The translations under genes and the position numbers were made by a program. Below, piece by piece: positions 17,824 to 27,848 of a DNA stretch of 64,000 bases. The notes under the pieces were generated by a model. It was given only the letters and a program-made list of their open reading frames with translations, made no database searches and had not been told where the DNA came from. Source of the stretch: Eubacteriales bacterium (GTDB lineage: Bacteria > Bacillota > Clostridia > Lachnospirales > Lachnospiraceae); NCBI GenBank assembly GCA_030536555.1, contig JAUNPU010000008.1, forward strand, positions 62,001 to 126,000. The letters run 5' to 3'. Each line of letters begins with the position of its first letter. Within the stretch, counting starts at the first letter, position 1.

Positions 17824-17852
17824 ATTTTAGCACATCAGGACAGGGGTTTCAA
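17824..17852 (-). promoter_or_regulatory. Promoter of the dipeptidase gene
   Basis: Minus TTGAAA (17847-17852) and TAAAAT (17824-17829) with 17-base spacing, 65 bases upstream of the ATG. The -35 element lies only ten bases beyond the MacB-like stop codon. Confidence 0.65.
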
Positions 17853-17861
17853 CAGCATCTC

Positions 17862-19037
17862 CTACTCGCTGCGCAGGGCATCAATGGGATTTAACTTCGC
17901 CGCCCGGCTTGCGGGCATATATCCGAACAGCAGTCCGATGCCCACAGACACGGAAAATGACACGATGACCGCAGCCGGAGTCGGTGTGGCGTGAAGTCCC
18001 GCCACAGCCCCCACTGCCGAGGTGGCAATGGAACCCAGCGCAATACCCAGAATACCGCCGATGGAGCTGGTTACCGCAGCCTCAATGACAAACTGCTGCA
18101 GGATGACGCTGCGCTTTGCCCCCAGCGCCTTGCGGATGCCGATTTCCCGGGTTCGCTCGGTCACGGACACCAGCATGATGTTCATGACGCCTACACCTGC
18201 CACCAGCAGGGAGATTCCGGCGATGCCGCCAAGACCTGCCGATACCATGGCAATCATGGAATTCAGGGAATCCAGCATCTCACTCATGGCAGTCACCTGA
18301 TACAGATCGTCATTTTTGAACTTCTCATAGAGGAAGTTCTCGATCATGGTCTTGTAGTCGGACACCCGGGTCAGGTCCGAGATGGTCAGGGTGTAGCTGT
18401 TGATATTGGCATTTCTCGCCATCTTCACAGCGCTGGAATAGGGCATCCACAGAAAGTCATCGGTGCCGCCGTCATCCATGTCCTCCTCCTGCTGCTCTGC
18501 CACACCCACGATCTGGAAGCCATAGCCGTTGATCTTCACAGTCTCTCCCAGCGCCTTCTCGGCACTTCCGTACAGCTCCGACGCCACATAGGCGCCGATG
18601 ACACAGACCTTCTGCCTGGCGGCAATATCCGCATACTGAATGCCGCGGCCCGCCTGCAGGCTGTAGTCCTTGATCTCCAGATATTCCTCGCTGACTCCGG
18701 TCACAGAGGTGGAGGACATGGTGTCTGCCCCGTGCTTTACAGTGCCGCTTACCCGCACCGACGGGGACATCTGCTGAAACGTATCTCCGTGTTCCCCGTA
18801 GAACTCATACATTTCCTCCACGGACACGGACCGGGACGGCAGGTTCGTCAGATTCACACTGATCTGGTTGGTTCCCATGCTGGCAAAGCTTTCTGTCATG
18901 TAGGACATGTAGGCATTAACCAGACTGACCAGGATGATCACCGACGCCACGCCGATGATGATGCCTAACATCGTCAGAAAGGAGCGCATTTTGTTGCTCC
19001 AGATACTCTTGATTGCCAGCTTAAATGATTGCAGCAT
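17862..19037 (-). CDS. MacB-like ABC transporter permease
   Basis: A 391-residue permease of the MacB/FtsX class: one N-terminal membrane segment (SFLTMLGIIIGVASVIILVSLV, about 18-40), a large external MacB_PCD domain (about 45-260), and three C-terminal segments carrying ERTREIGIRKALGAKRSVILQQF, the family hallmark. With the ATPase and adaptor upstream it should form a tripartite-type exporter for peptides, antibiotics or lipids. The start overlaps the ATPase end by 17 bases. Confidence 0.92.
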   Translation of the reverse strand: MLQSFKLAIKSIWSNKMRSFLTMLGIIIGVASVIILVSLVNAYMSYMTESFASMGTNQISVNLTNLPSRSVSVEEMYEFYGEHGDTFQQMSPSVRVSGTVKHGADTMSSTSVTGVSEEYLEIKDYSLQAGRGIQYADIAARQKVCVIGAYVASELYGSAEKALGETVKINGYGFQIVGVAEQQEEDMDDGGTDDFLWMPYSSAVKMARNANINSYTLTISDLTRVSDYKTMIENFLYEKFKNDDLYQVTAMSEMLDSLNSMIAMVSAGLGGIAGISLLVAGVGVMNIMLVSVTERTREIGIRKALGAKRSVILQQFVIEAAVTSSIGGILGIALGSIATSAVGAVAGLHATPTPAAVIVSFSVSVGIGLLFGYMPASRAAKLNPIDALRSE

Positions 19038-19728
19038 AGTCGTTCACATCTCCGTCAAAATTGATTTTGCCATCGTGGATCCGCACCACCCGCTTCGCCT
19101 CCAGTGCAATGGAACTGTCATGGGTGATCATCACAATGGTATTGCCTTCTGCGTTCAGCTCCTTTAAGAAATTAAGCACCTCCCGGCTGGTCCTTGAGTC
19201 CAGGGCTCCCGTGGGCTCGTCTGCCAGAATCAGGGACGGGTCCCCGGCGAGAGCCCGGGCAATGGATACCCTCTGCTGCTGACCGCCGGAAAGCTGTCTT
19301 GGAAGATTCTTCCACTTGTCCGCCAGACCGACCCGCTCCAGCGCCTTCCTTGCACGGGCATGGCGCTCCTCCTTCGGCACCTTGGCGTATAACAGGGGAA
19401 GCTCCACATTTTCCAGCAGATTGGACTTGGGAAGCAGGTTATACTGCTGGAAAATGAACCCGATCATCCGGTTGCGGATGTCTGCCAGCTGGTCTTCGCT
19501 CATCTGGTCCACATCCTCGCCTCCAAGGAGGTAACTGCCGGAGGTGGGCACATCCAGCGCCCCGATGATATTCATCAGGGTGGACTTGCCGCTGCCGGAC
19601 TTTCCCACAATCGCCACAAACTCGCCCCGATGGATTTTCAGGGAAATGCCGTCGTTGGCGCGCACTTCCTCGCTTCCCATCTGGTAGATCTTGTATATAT
19701 CCTTTAATTCAATCAAACACTCGCTCAT
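19021..19728 (-). CDS. MacB-type ABC transporter ATP-binding protein
   Basis: ATPase of 235 residues, LolD/MacB group. Walker A GKSGSGKST near 43-51, Q-loop FQQYNLLPKSNLLENV, signature QLSGGQQQRVSIARAL, Walker B LILADEPTGALDSRTS, and switch His in MITHDSSIAL. It lies between the adaptor (4-base gap) and the permease (17-base overlap), so all three are co-translated. Confidence 0.95.
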   Translation of the reverse strand: MSECLIELKDIYKIYQMGSEEVRANDGISLKIHRGEFVAIVGKSGSGKSTLMNIIGALDVPTSGSYLLGGEDVDQMSEDQLADIRNRMIGFIFQQYNLLPKSNLLENVELPLLYAKVPKEERHARARKALERVGLADKWKNLPRQLSGGQQQRVSIARALAGDPSLILADEPTGALDSRTSREVLNFLKELNAEGNTIVMITHDSSIALEAKRVVRIHDGKINFDGDVNDYAAII

Positions 19729-19732
19729 AGGA

Positions 19733-21640
19733 TCAGCCTCCGTTTCTGCCGCCGGAGCGCTGACCTCCTCCGGACGGTGCTCCGCCCATCGCAGGACCTC
19801 CGCCTCCCATGCCCGGACCGCCCATGCCGCCCGGCACTGCCATCTGGAACATCATGGAAGTATCCTGGCTGGACTGGTCCACATAGACCACATCACCCTC
19901 GTTAAGACCGCTTAAGATCTGCACGTAGCTGTCGCTGGTCAGACCGGTCTCCACCTGCACCGCGTGGAAGCCTTCCGGAATATCGCCCTGCTTTCCTGCC
20001 GCCTTCTGTGACTCGCCGCCGGTCTGCGCTCCGGCACCTGATTCGCCGGCACCTGGTTCGCCAGCCACCGGCGCTCCTTCACCTGTTGCGCCGTCACCAG
20101 CAGTATCCTTCACATACACCCGGTTGCCCCGCAGCAGTGCATCGATGGGAATCATCAGCGTGTCATCCACCTGGTCCAGAATAATGGTGCCGTCCACGTT
20201 CATGCCCGGCAGCAGATCTCCAACCTGATCCAGGGTCACGGTCACGGGATAATTGGTGACACCGTTGGACTGAGTGCTCTCCAGACTCACATTGGTCACC
20301 TTGCCGGTGAAGGTCTGACCTTCCAGCGCATCCGCCGTCACCTGTACCGTCTGCCCTACCTTGACCTTTCTCACATCCAGCTCATCCACGGACATCTCAA
20401 AGGTCACCTGGGACAGATCATAGATCACCGCCATGGTGGTCGAGCCGGTGCTTAAGCTGCGGCTGATATTGTCCCCCGTTTTCATGGTCTTGGTGATCAC
20501 CTGCCCGGATATCGGTGCCGTGATCGTGTAATTCTCATAGGTATCCTGTGTGGAATCCACCTTGGACTGGGCGCTCTCCACCTTCTCCTTGGCACTGTCC
20601 GCTGCATCCTTGAAGCTGCGGATGATGTCCTCCGCATCCTTCGCCCGGATTCGAAACAGCGGTGTTCCCACAGTCACGTAGTCCCCCTCGTGGACCAGCA
20701 CCTCTTCCACCTCCACATTTCCGCTGCCGGAAAGGCTTGCCTTCATGGTGGTATCGGTCATGGGTTCAAAGGTTCCCTCCTCACTGCACACAAATTCACC
20801 AATCTGCACCAGGGCAGAGTGGCTGGTGGTCAGACCGCCAGGGTTTGCCACCTCCAGCGCCACATAGCGCACCAGCCTGCCGCCGGAAAGCACCTCGTCC
20901 ATGTTGCTGACGGAGGTCACCACGCCGGTCAGCTGCTCCTGGGTATCGGTCAGAGTCACCACCGCCTGAGCACCTGCCCCGATGGCAGCCGCCTCCCCGG
21001 ACAAAAAGGGCACCCGGAGCTTCATGGTCTGGTCATTGTAGATGGTTGCCAGCTCCGTGTTGGACCCCACCTTGTCCCCGGTCTGAATCTTCAGTTCCCT
21101 GATAAATCCCGTCCGGGTGGACTTGTAGGTATTGCCGCTGTAATCGGCTAATGCCTCCTGGTAGTCCTCCTGCGCCTCCTGATAGCTGCTGTTGGCACGC
21201 TCTAAGGAATTGTTGGCGGAGGTCACCTCCGATTCCATGGAGGACACATCGATCTGATAGAGAATCTGTCCCTCCGTCACCTGATCTCCCTCCTCAAAAT
21301 CCGCGGAAACGATCTCTCCCTCCACCAGGGAAGTGATCTCATAGGTGTCCTTGGGGGAAATCGTTCCCGACGAGGTAAGCTCCGAGACCAGGGTCCCCCG
21401 CGTCACCTGACCGGTCCGCACCGTATCCGCACCGGCTGCTGTCTTCGCCTTTCTCCCCTGATTCTGCCACAGCAGTGCACCTCCGATCACTGCCACAAGC
21501 CCGATGCCTGCCAGCAGAATCCATTTACCGCCTCTGGCATTTCTCCTGCGCTTTGTCCTCCACTGCTTCCAGGTCTCTGCAAGGCTTCTCTTCTGTCCGG
21601 ACTCCTTATCTGCCTGATGCTCCTCGTTCTTCTTCCACAT
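19733..21640 (-). CDS. MacA/HlyD-like efflux adaptor protein
   Basis: Membrane-anchored periplasmic-adaptor-type subunit of 635 residues. I use the ATG at 21640, ten bases after AGGAG; an in-frame TTG at 21649 is too close to that site. One transmembrane segment follows a basic N-terminus (WILLAGIGLVAVIGGALLW, about 40-60). A lipoyl-like domain (ITSLVEGEIVSADFEEGDQV), a coiled coil (SLERANSSYQEAQEDYQEAL), beta-barrel modules and a second hairpin (SVDELDVRKVKVGQTVQV) follow. Low-complexity stretches are the Gly/Ala/Glu repeat near 545-580 and a Gly/Met-rich tail (about 605-635). The family normally docks exporters; in Gram-positives it reaches into the wall. Confidence 0.9.
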   Translation of the reverse strand: MWKKNEEHQADKESGQKRSLAETWKQWRTKRRRNARGGKWILLAGIGLVAVIGGALLWQNQGRKAKTAAGADTVRTGQVTRGTLVSELTSSGTISPKDTYEITSLVEGEIVSADFEEGDQVTEGQILYQIDVSSMESEVTSANNSLERANSSYQEAQEDYQEALADYSGNTYKSTRTGFIRELKIQTGDKVGSNTELATIYNDQTMKLRVPFLSGEAAAIGAGAQAVVTLTDTQEQLTGVVTSVSNMDEVLSGGRLVRYVALEVANPGGLTTSHSALVQIGEFVCSEEGTFEPMTDTTMKASLSGSGNVEVEEVLVHEGDYVTVGTPLFRIRAKDAEDIIRSFKDAADSAKEKVESAQSKVDSTQDTYENYTITAPISGQVITKTMKTGDNISRSLSTGSTTMAVIYDLSQVTFEMSVDELDVRKVKVGQTVQVTADALEGQTFTGKVTNVSLESTQSNGVTNYPVTVTLDQVGDLLPGMNVDGTIILDQVDDTLMIPIDALLRGNRVYVKDTAGDGATGEGAPVAGEPGAGESGAGAQTGGESQKAAGKQGDIPEGFHAVQVETGLTSDSYVQILSGLNEGDVVYVDQSSQDTSMMFQMAVPGGMGGPGMGGGGPAMGGAPSGGGQRSGGRNGG

Positions 21641-21675
21641 ACAATTCAATCTCCTGTTATCCTTTTATGCTTTTC

Positions 21676-22779
21676 TTACTCTTCCACGTAATCAACCACC
21701 GTGTAGGTCTCATCCTCATTGGCATTTACCGTCTTCTCGCAGATCAGAGTCACTGTATCCCCCACCCGCAGAGAACCATAGACAGAAAATGCGAACTGCA
21801 TCTGGGAGCTTTTCAGGGTGTACTCCTTCCCGTCCTCCTCAAGCGTGATGGAAGTCGGCGTCATCACATCGGTGGAGCTGTAGTAGATGTTCTCCACAGT
21901 CCCCCGCACGGCGCACCGCCCCGTCTGCACGTCCTCATCGGCAATGTAGGCCCAGATGGTCTTTGCCGTCTGATTGTAGTACACTACCACATAGTTGCTG
22001 GAAAGCTCACTTTTCAGGGATTCATAGCTGGACGCTTCCCCGTTGATGAAAATGCTTGCCTGCTGCACGTTAAAGGGCACATAGTCTCCCAGCTGCCGCC
22101 CCTTGGGAATCAGCTTCGGTCCCTTCAGGCTGCTGTCCGCCAGACCCATGGGATTGACCTCCCCGTCCTCATTCAGCTCCAGCCCCAGCTCTGTGCCGTA
22201 TGCCTTTCCGCTGCCCTTGGACTCTGTCTTCAGCAGGTTGTAGAACAGGTTCACGCAGTCATTGCGGTTTAATATCTCCGACGGCTGCCGATCCAGCTCC
22301 TCATTTAATTCCAGAGAATAGAACTTCGCCATCCGCGCCTGGGCCGTATTGCCGCCGTAGTCCTCGCTGGTGTAGCCCAGAAGCGCCATCACCGCCCGCG
22401 CCGCCTCCTGCATGGTCACCGGCTGATCCGGCTTAAACAGCCCGCCCAGATACCCGGTCATCCAGTCCTGCTCCGCCGCGATCCGGATGCTCGCCGCGCA
22501 GGCATGGCTCTGAGGCACATCTCCGTAGACCGACACGCTCCCTGCAGATGCCAGATAATCCCGGTAGGAGGATGCCTGGACCAGCATCTGGGCAAATTCC
22601 GCCCGGCTCACGTACTCATCCATATTGGTGCTGACATTGCTCATGATCCCGGCAACGCCGACCACCTTTCTCCGATAGTCCTGATTGTTGTCGGCAGCAA
22701 ATGCCGTCTGGGTGCAGACCGCCGCCACAGTCAGAGCACTCAGGGCGGTAAATCCTGTGATATGTATTCGATTTTTCAT
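21676..22779 (-). CDS. S-layer homology (SLH) domain protein
   Basis: Secreted 367-residue protein: signal peptide ending near AAVCTQTAFAADNN (about residue 29), then SLH-type repeats. The clear ones are NMDEYVSRAEFAQMLVQASSY with its DVPQSH...IRIAAEQDWMTGY continuation, and GLFKPDQPVTMQEAARAVMALLGY. A third, weaker segment is LNRNDCVNLFYNLL. SLH domains bind pyruvylated wall polymers. The last 130 residues form a beta-rich domain of unknown type (TVENIYYSSTDVMTPTSITLEEDGKEYTL). It is the first gene of the MacA/ATPase/MacB operon (35-base gap), so it is probably an exporter-associated wall protein, not a bulk S-layer subunit. Confidence 0.88.
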   Translation of the reverse strand: MKNRIHITGFTALSALTVAAVCTQTAFAADNNQDYRRKVVGVAGIMSNVSTNMDEYVSRAEFAQMLVQASSYRDYLASAGSVSVYGDVPQSHACAASIRIAAEQDWMTGYLGGLFKPDQPVTMQEAARAVMALLGYTSEDYGGNTAQARMAKFYSLELNEELDRQPSEILNRNDCVNLFYNLLKTESKGSGKAYGTELGLELNEDGEVNPMGLADSSLKGPKLIPKGRQLGDYVPFNVQQASIFINGEASSYESLKSELSSNYVVVYYNQTAKTIWAYIADEDVQTGRCAVRGTVENIYYSSTDVMTPTSITLEEDGKEYTLKSSQMQFAFSVYGSLRVGDTVTLICEKTVNANEDETYTVVDYVEE

Positions 22780-22839
22780 AGTTTGCAGAAAGCTCCTCTC
22801 TTGCTCATGTTGAATTGAATTTGATTTTAACAGCTTTCT

Positions 22840-22872
22840 GTGTTCATTTTGTGTTTATTTGGTGTTTATTTT
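22840..22872. promoter_or_regulatory. Three 11-bp direct repeats, OmpR/PhoB-type regulator box
   Basis: GTGTTCATTTT, GTGTTTATTTG and GTGTTTATTTT begin at 22840, 22851 and 22862, an exact 11-bp period. They lie 60-95 bases upstream of the SLH gene start. Eleven-base direct repeats are the usual binding sites of OmpR/PhoB-family response regulators. The minus-strand -10 candidate TAAAAT lies just downstream with no good -35, fitting activator dependence. Confidence 0.55.
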
Positions 22873-22899
22873 TTTATAGATTTTTTAGATTTGCAGAAG

Positions 22900-22927
22900 A
22901 AAGACGCTGCATCTCTACAGCGTCTTT
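22900..22927 (-). terminator. Terminator of the lon-engB-mgsA run
   Basis: AAAGACGCTG (22900-22909) pairs with CAGCGTCTTT (22918-22927). The stem contains the last codons and stop of mgsA and is followed by T-rich sequence on minus. Confidence 0.85.
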
Positions 22928-23385
22928 GCCCGTTCTCTGATATTTTTGCGGAAGTTGATTACCTCATGCTGGTAATCCGTATTCATGAATTCCGAGCGGA
23001 TCATGAAGTCAGCCGTGGCCCGGTTGACTGCCATGGGAATATCGTAGACCTGTGCAATGCGCATCAGTGCCTTGACATCCGGATCATGGGGCTGGGCTGT
23101 CAGCGGATCGGAAAAGAATACCACAAAGTCGATCACGCCTTCCACGATCTTGGCACCGATCTGCTGGTCCCCGCCCAGAGGACCGCTGTTGTAGCCCTTG
23201 ACGGTCAGACCGGTCTGGTCGGTGATCATGCGGGCCGTGGTGCCGGTGCCGTAAAGCTTGTGGTTCTTCAGTTCCTCTGCATGCTCGCGGCACCAGTCGA
23301 TCAGCTTGGGCTTCTCATTGTCATGGGCGATCAACGCGATATGCTTCTGTGGTCCGATTGTAAATGTGATGTAATCACTTGCCAT
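22915..23385 (-). CDS. mgsA: Methylglyoxal synthase
   Basis: Converts dihydroxyacetone phosphate to methylglyoxal and phosphate, a relief valve for sugar-phosphate overload. The 156-residue protein has IALIAHDNEKPKLIDWCREH (phosphate site), GTGTTARMI, the catalytic region SGPLGGDQQIGAKI, and FFSDPLTAQPHDPDVKALMRI with the essential Asp and His of the family. It is slightly longer than the E. coli enzyme at the N-terminus. It follows engB by 14 bases, with AGAGAGGAG upstream. Confidence 0.97.
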   Translation of the reverse strand: MASDYITFTIGPQKHIALIAHDNEKPKLIDWCREHAEELKNHKLYGTGTTARMITDQTGLTVKGYNSGPLGGDQQIGAKIVEGVIDFVVFFSDPLTAQPHDPDVKALMRIAQVYDIPMAVNRATADFMIRSEFMNTDYQHEVINFRKNIRERAKTL

Positions 23386-23399
23386 AGGAATGCTCCTCT

Positions 23400-24050
23400 C
23401 TACTGCTCTGCTCCCTCGCAGAGCTCTGCAGCCTGTACCGCTGCCGACTCATCCACGGCTTCTCCGCTTCCCATCATGCTCTCGATCAGCGCCCAGATCT
23501 CCTCTCTCCCCTGCTTGGTCTCCGCAGAGAAGGGAATGATGGTGCCGCCCTTCTCCAGCCCCAGACCTTCGCGGACTATCTTTACCTGCTTCTGGATCTG
23601 GCTGCGCTTTAGCTTGTCCATCTTGGTGGCAATGATGACCGGGTGATACCCGTTGGATATGATCCAGTCATACATCAGCTTATCGTTGGCGGATGGCTCG
23701 TGACGGATGTCAATCAGCAGAAATACACACTTTAACATGGGTGATTTCTGGAGATAACGCTCAATCATCTTCCCCCACTTTGCCTTGACCTCCACAGACA
23801 CCTTTGCATAGCCGTATCCGGGAAGATCTACATAGTAAAGTTCATCGTTGATGTTGTAAAAATTGATGGTCTGGGTCTTGCCCGGCTGGGAGGAAGTCCT
23901 GGCAAACGACTTCCGGTTCATCAACGCATTGATCAGGGATGACTTTCCCACGTTTGATTTGCCTGCGAAGGCAAACTCCGGATGCTCATTGTCCGGCAGC
24001 CTGCTGGTGATACCGCAGACCGTCTCCAGTTCTACTTTTTTGATAATCAT
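23400..24050 (-). CDS. engB: Ribosome biogenesis GTP-binding protein EngB/YsxC/YihA
   Basis: Essential GTPase needed for large-subunit assembly. The 216-residue protein has all G motifs: G1 GKSNVGKSS, G2 region SSQPGKTQT, G3 DLPGYGYA, G4 TKMDKL and G5 FSAET. A short acidic extension (about 195-216) is variable in the family. It directly follows lon, the common lon-ysxC order of Firmicutes, with GAGAGGG before the ATG. Confidence 0.97.
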   Translation of the reverse strand: MIIKKVELETVCGITSRLPDNEHPEFAFAGKSNVGKSSLINALMNRKSFARTSSQPGKTQTINFYNINDELYYVDLPGYGYAKVSVEVKAKWGKMIERYLQKSPMLKCVFLLIDIRHEPSANDKLMYDWIISNGYHPVIIATKMDKLKRSQIQKQVKIVREGLGLEKGGTIIPFSAETKQGREEIWALIESMMGSGEAVDESAAVQAAELCEGAEQ

Positions 24051-24071
24051 ATGATTTTCCCTCTCATTTTA

Positions 24072-26384
24072 CTATGAAACCAGTGCCTCCTGCAATACAT
24101 CTTTCATACATTTAACATAAACAATCCGCAGACCTTTGGTAATCTCCTTGGACAGTTCTGCAATATCTGCCCGGTTCTGATCCGGCACCAGGACCGTCTC
24201 CATGTGCGCCATCTTGGCTGCCAGAATCTTCTCCTTCAGACCGCCGATGGGCAGTACGCGGCCGCGCAGGGTGATCTCGCCGGTCATGGCAACTTTGGCG
24301 GATACCTTTCTTCCGATTACCGCAGACAGCATGGCAGTTGCCATGGTGATACCGGCGGACGGGCCGTCCTTGGGCACTGCGCCTTCCGGAATGTGGATGT
24401 GGATATCATGCTTCTCAAAGTAATCATCCGCTACCTGATACTCCGGTCCCACGGAACGGACATAGGTCATGGCAATCTGAGCAGACTCCTTCATCACGTC
24501 GCCCATCTGACCGGTCAGCTTCAGCTCGCCCTTGCCGGGCATTACATTGACCTCGATCTGCAGGGTGTCGCCGCCCACGCTGGTCCATGCCAGACCGCGG
24601 ACAATTCCCACCTCGTCCTCCTCGTTGGCATCCTCGAAGGTGATCTTCTCCTTGCCCAGATACTTGTCCAGATTGGACTCGGTGACACGGATCATCTGCT
24701 TCTTGTTCTCCAGGAACTCTCTGGCGCTCTTGCGGCAGATATCGCCGATCCGGCGCTCCAAATTCCGGACGCCGGCTTCCCGGGTGTAGTTGTGAATGAT
24801 TTTCTTCAGGGCGCCGTCGCTGATGGTCACATGCTTGTCAGAGAGACCGTTGCGCTCTAACTGCTTGCCCGTGAGATAGTTTCTGGCAATGTGGAACTTT
24901 TCATTCTCCGTGTAGCTGTTGACCTCAATGACCTCCATACGGTCAAGAAGCGGTCCCGGAATGGTCTGGGTGGTATTGGCGGTGGCGATGAACAGCACGT
25001 TGGACAGGTTGATCGGCACCTCCACATAGTGGTCGCGGAACTTCACATTCTGCTCCCCGTCCAGCACCTCCAGCAGTGCGGAGGAGGTATCTCCCTTGTA
25101 GTCGCTGCTGACCTTGTCGATCTCATCCAGAAGCATCAGCGGATTGGCAACGCCTGCCTGACGGAGTCCGTCCACCAGACGTCCCGGCATGGCTCCCACA
25201 TAGGTCTTTCTGTGACCGCGGATCTCTGCCTCATCCCGGACACCGCCCAGACTGATGCGCACGTACTTCTTGTTCAGGGCGCGGGCAACGGAGCGGGCGA
25301 TGGAGGTCTTACCGGTTCCTGGCGGCCCCACCAGACAGATGATCGGCCCGGAGCTCTTCTTCGTCAGGGTGCGCACTGCCAGATACTCCAGCACGCGTTC
25401 CTTTACCTTCTCAAGCCCATAGTGATCCTTCTCCAGAATCGCCTCCGCATGCTTTAAGTCATTATTGTCCCGGGACACCTTATTCCAGGGCAGCTCCAGA
25501 AGGGTCTCTATGTAGGTGCGCAGCACATTGGCCTCCTGGCTTCCGCCTGGCATGCCCTTGAAGCGCTCGATCTCCTTCAGAAGCTTCTCCTTCACTTCCT
25601 TGTCAGCCTTCAGGCTGTTTACCTGCTTCTCGTACTCATCGGCGTCGGATACCGGATCGTCTCCCAGCTCCTCGCGGATGATCTTCATCTGCTCCCGCAG
25701 AATGTATTCCTTCTGGTTCTTGTCAATGCTCTCCTTGACCCGCTCCTGGAACTCCCGGCGGATTCTGGATATCTCCACCTCGTTGACCAGGCTTGCCACC
25801 AGAGCCTCATAGCGGCAGGTGGTGTCCTCCGCTTCCAGATACTTCTGACGGATCGTGTAATCCCAGGGGAATTCGCTGGCAATCTGACGCATCAGATCTT
25901 CTAAGTCCGTCAGCACCATCAGATTGGGCAGCACCTCCTTGGCAAACTTCGGGTGCTGGCGTCCGTACTCCTCCGCCTGATCCCGAAGCACCCGGATCAT
26001 GGCCTCGGTGGTAATGTAGTCCAGATCAGACTCGCCTCTGGGTGTCTCCAGAATCTCACCGATCAGCGCCGGTTCCTCGGAGTCAAATGCCAGAAGCTCA
26101 GCCCGCTCCAGTCCCTCCACCATCACGCGGATAATGCCGCCCGGCATCTTCACCAGCTGCTTCACATGGACAATGGTGCCCACATGGTACATCTGCTCCA
26201 GCCCCGGATTCTTCTCGTCCGGGTCCTTCTGCGCCACCAGACACACCTTCTGGTCGCTGACCATGGCTTTCTCCACCGCGGCGATGGATTTGGGACGGCT
26301 GATATCGAAACTTACCGTCATTCCCGGCAGGACCGTCAGTCCTCTCAGGGCAATGACCGGCATTGTGAAAATCGTACCTTCCAT
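24072..26384 (-). CDS. lon: ATP-dependent protease Lon
   Basis: Cytoplasmic AAA+ serine protease of 770 residues. The start is the ATG at 26384 ([20 protein letters not shown]), preceded by AGGAGG; a longer reading frame to 26486 has no site. Domains: N-terminal LON substrate-binding domain (about 8-200), a coiled region ([17 protein letters not shown]), AAA+ with Walker [10 protein letters not shown] near 355, Walker B LMLLDEID, and a protease domain with catalytic Ser in [14 protein letters not shown] and Lys in [11 protein letters not shown]. It is encoded just after clpX, grouping the major proteases together. Confidence 0.97.
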   Translation of the reverse strand: MEGTIFTMPVIALRGLTVLPGMTVSFDISRPKSIAAVEKAMVSDQKVCLVAQKDPDEKNPGLEQMYHVGTIVHVKQLVKMPGGIIRVMVEGLERAELLAFDSEEPALIGEILETPRGESDLDYITTEAMIRVLRDQAEEYGRQHPKFAKEVLPNLMVLTDLEDLMRQIASEFPWDYTIRQKYLEAEDTTCRYEALVASLVNEVEISRIRREFQERVKESIDKNQKEYILREQMKIIREELGDDPVSDADEYEKQVNSLKADKEVKEKLLKEIERFKGMPGGSQEANVLRTYIETLLELPWNKVSRDNNDLKHAEAILEKDHYGLEKVKERVLEYLAVRTLTKKSSGPIICLVGPPGTGKTSIARSVARALNKKYVRISLGGVRDEAEIRGHRKTYVGAMPGRLVDGLRQAGVANPLMLLDEIDKVSSDYKGDTSSALLEVLDGEQNVKFRDHYVEVPINLSNVLFIATANTTQTIPGPLLDRMEVIEVNSYTENEKFHIARNYLTGKQLERNGLSDKHVTISDGALKKIIHNYTREAGVRNLERRIGDICRKSAREFLENKKQMIRVTESNLDKYLGKEKITFEDANEEDEVGIVRGLAWTSVGGDTLQIEVNVMPGKGELKLTGQMGDVMKESAQIAMTYVRSVGPEYQVADDYFEKHDIHIHIPEGAVPKDGPSAGITMATAMLSAVIGRKVSAKVAMTGEITLRGRVLPIGGLKEKILAAKMAHMETVLVPDQNRADIAELSKEITKGLRIVYVKCMKDVLQEALVS

Positions 26385-26478
26385 AACGTTCTTCGTTCCT
26401 CCTATGATATAAAGAGTTCGCAATGTTCTGTGACAAAAGAAATGGGAGCAAAGCTGCCCCCACTTCTGAATGGCGAAA

Positions 26479-27780
26479 TTATGCAATCTCGTCCGGTTTC
26501 TCTTTTTTCAGTCTCTGGGAGAGTGTTCTGCGCGGCACAGCCGTATCCCGGTATACCAGCTCCGGCTCTCCTGTCTTGTCAACCACGTCTTTGGTGATCG
26601 TACAGATCCCTACATTGCTGTCGGACGGAATCTCGTACATCAGATCCATCATCACAGACTCCAGAATCGACCGAAGTCCGCGGGCACCTGTCTTTCTTGC
26701 CACTGCAAGCTTTGCGATCTCAAGCAGGGCTTCATCGGTGAACTCCAGCTTCACATCGTCTAACTCAAACAGCTTCTGATACTGCTTGGTCAGCGCATTC
26801 TTCGGCTGGGACAGGATCTGCACCAGCGCCTGCTCGTCTAACAAATCCAGAGATACGGTCACCGGCACACGTCCGATGAACTCCGGAATCAGACCGAACT
26901 TGATCAGATCCTGCGTCTCCGCCTGGCGAAGCAGCTCGTCGATATCGGTCTTGTTCTTATCCACCACCTCGGCATTGAAGCCGATGGAGCCTGCGCTTAA
27001 GCGGCTCTCAACGATCCGCTCCAGACCGTCGAAGGCGCCTCCGCAGATAAACAGAATGTTGGTGGTATCGATCTGCAAAAGCTCCTGATGGGGATGCTTT
27101 CTGCCTCCCTGAGGCGGAACACTCGCCACCGTGCCCTCCAGAATCTTTAAAAGTGCCTGCTGTACGCCCTCACCGGACACGTCACGGGTAATGGACACGT
27201 TCTCAGACTTCTTCGTGATCTTGTCGATCTCATCAATGTAAATGATGCCGTATTCCGCTCTACTGATATCGTAATCAGCCGCCTGAATCAGCTTTAACAG
27301 GATGTTCTCCACATCCTCACCGACATAGCCTGCCTCCGTCAGCGCAGTAGCATCTGCAATGGCAAAGGGCACGTTCAGCACCTTCGCCAGGGTCTGCGCC
27401 AGGTAGGTCTTGCCGGAACCGGTAGGTCCTAACAGCAGGATGTTGCTCTTTTGGATATCCACATCGGAGGACCGATCGGATGTAATTCGCTTGTAGTGGT
27501 TGTATACAGACACAGCCAGAACCTTCTTGGCTGCCTCCTGTCCAATCACGTATTCGTCCAGAAATGCCTTGATTTCCTTCGGCTTCAGCAGATTGATACT
27601 GCCAAGATCCAGGCTGTCATCCTCCTGTCCGTCTAATTCCTCTTCCAGAATCTCCGCACAAAGGTCAATACACTCGTCGCAGATAAACACGTTGTTGGAA
27701 CCGGCGATCAGCTTCTTCACCTGGTCCTGTGTCTTTCCGCAGAAGGAGCATCTGACTCTGTCATCTGTTCTGCTCGGCAT
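26479..27780 (-). CDS. clpX: ATP-dependent Clp protease ATP-binding subunit ClpX
   Basis: Unfoldase of the ClpXP protease, 433 residues. The N-terminal zinc-binding domain has CSFCGK and CDEC ligands (about residues 11-39). The AAA+ module has Walker [16 protein letters not shown] near 113, Walker [11 protein letters not shown], the GYVGEDVE pore-1 loop and sensor motifs. The IGF-type loop that docks ClpP is represented by [10 protein letters not shown]. It follows clpP with a 68-base gap and precedes lon. Confidence 0.97.
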   Translation of the reverse strand: MPSRTDDRVRCSFCGKTQDQVKKLIAGSNNVFICDECIDLCAEILEEELDGQEDDSLDLGSINLLKPKEIKAFLDEYVIGQEAAKKVLAVSVYNHYKRITSDRSSDVDIQKSNILLLGPTGSGKTYLAQTLAKVLNVPFAIADATALTEAGYVGEDVENILLKLIQAADYDISRAEYGIIYIDEIDKITKKSENVSITRDVSGEGVQQALLKILEGTVASVPPQGGRKHPHQELLQIDTTNILFICGGAFDGLERIVESRLSAGSIGFNAEVVDKNKTDIDELLRQAETQDLIKFGLIPEFIGRVPVTVSLDLLDEQALVQILSQPKNALTKQYQKLFELDDVKLEFTDEALLEIAKLAVARKTGARGLRSILESVMMDLMYEIPSDSNVGICTITKDVVDKTGEPELVYRDTAVPRRTLSQRLKKEKPDEIA

Positions 27781-27848
27781 ATGGGTACACCTCTATCCTT
27801 TCTACTTTTCACACTGCCATGCCCCCCGGCGTCTGCCGGAAGCACAGC

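Noticed and set aside
17764..17846. CCCCTGTCC and GGACAGGGG inverted repeat around the dipeptidase promoter
   Set aside because: One arm lies upstream of the likely transcription start and the other is the ribosome binding region, so they cannot pair in the mRNA.
26425..26460. Possible terminator between clpX and lon (GGGGGC/GCTCCC)
   Set aside because: Six-bp stem with a G-T pair and only a broken T tract; it may be weak, so not listed as a feature.
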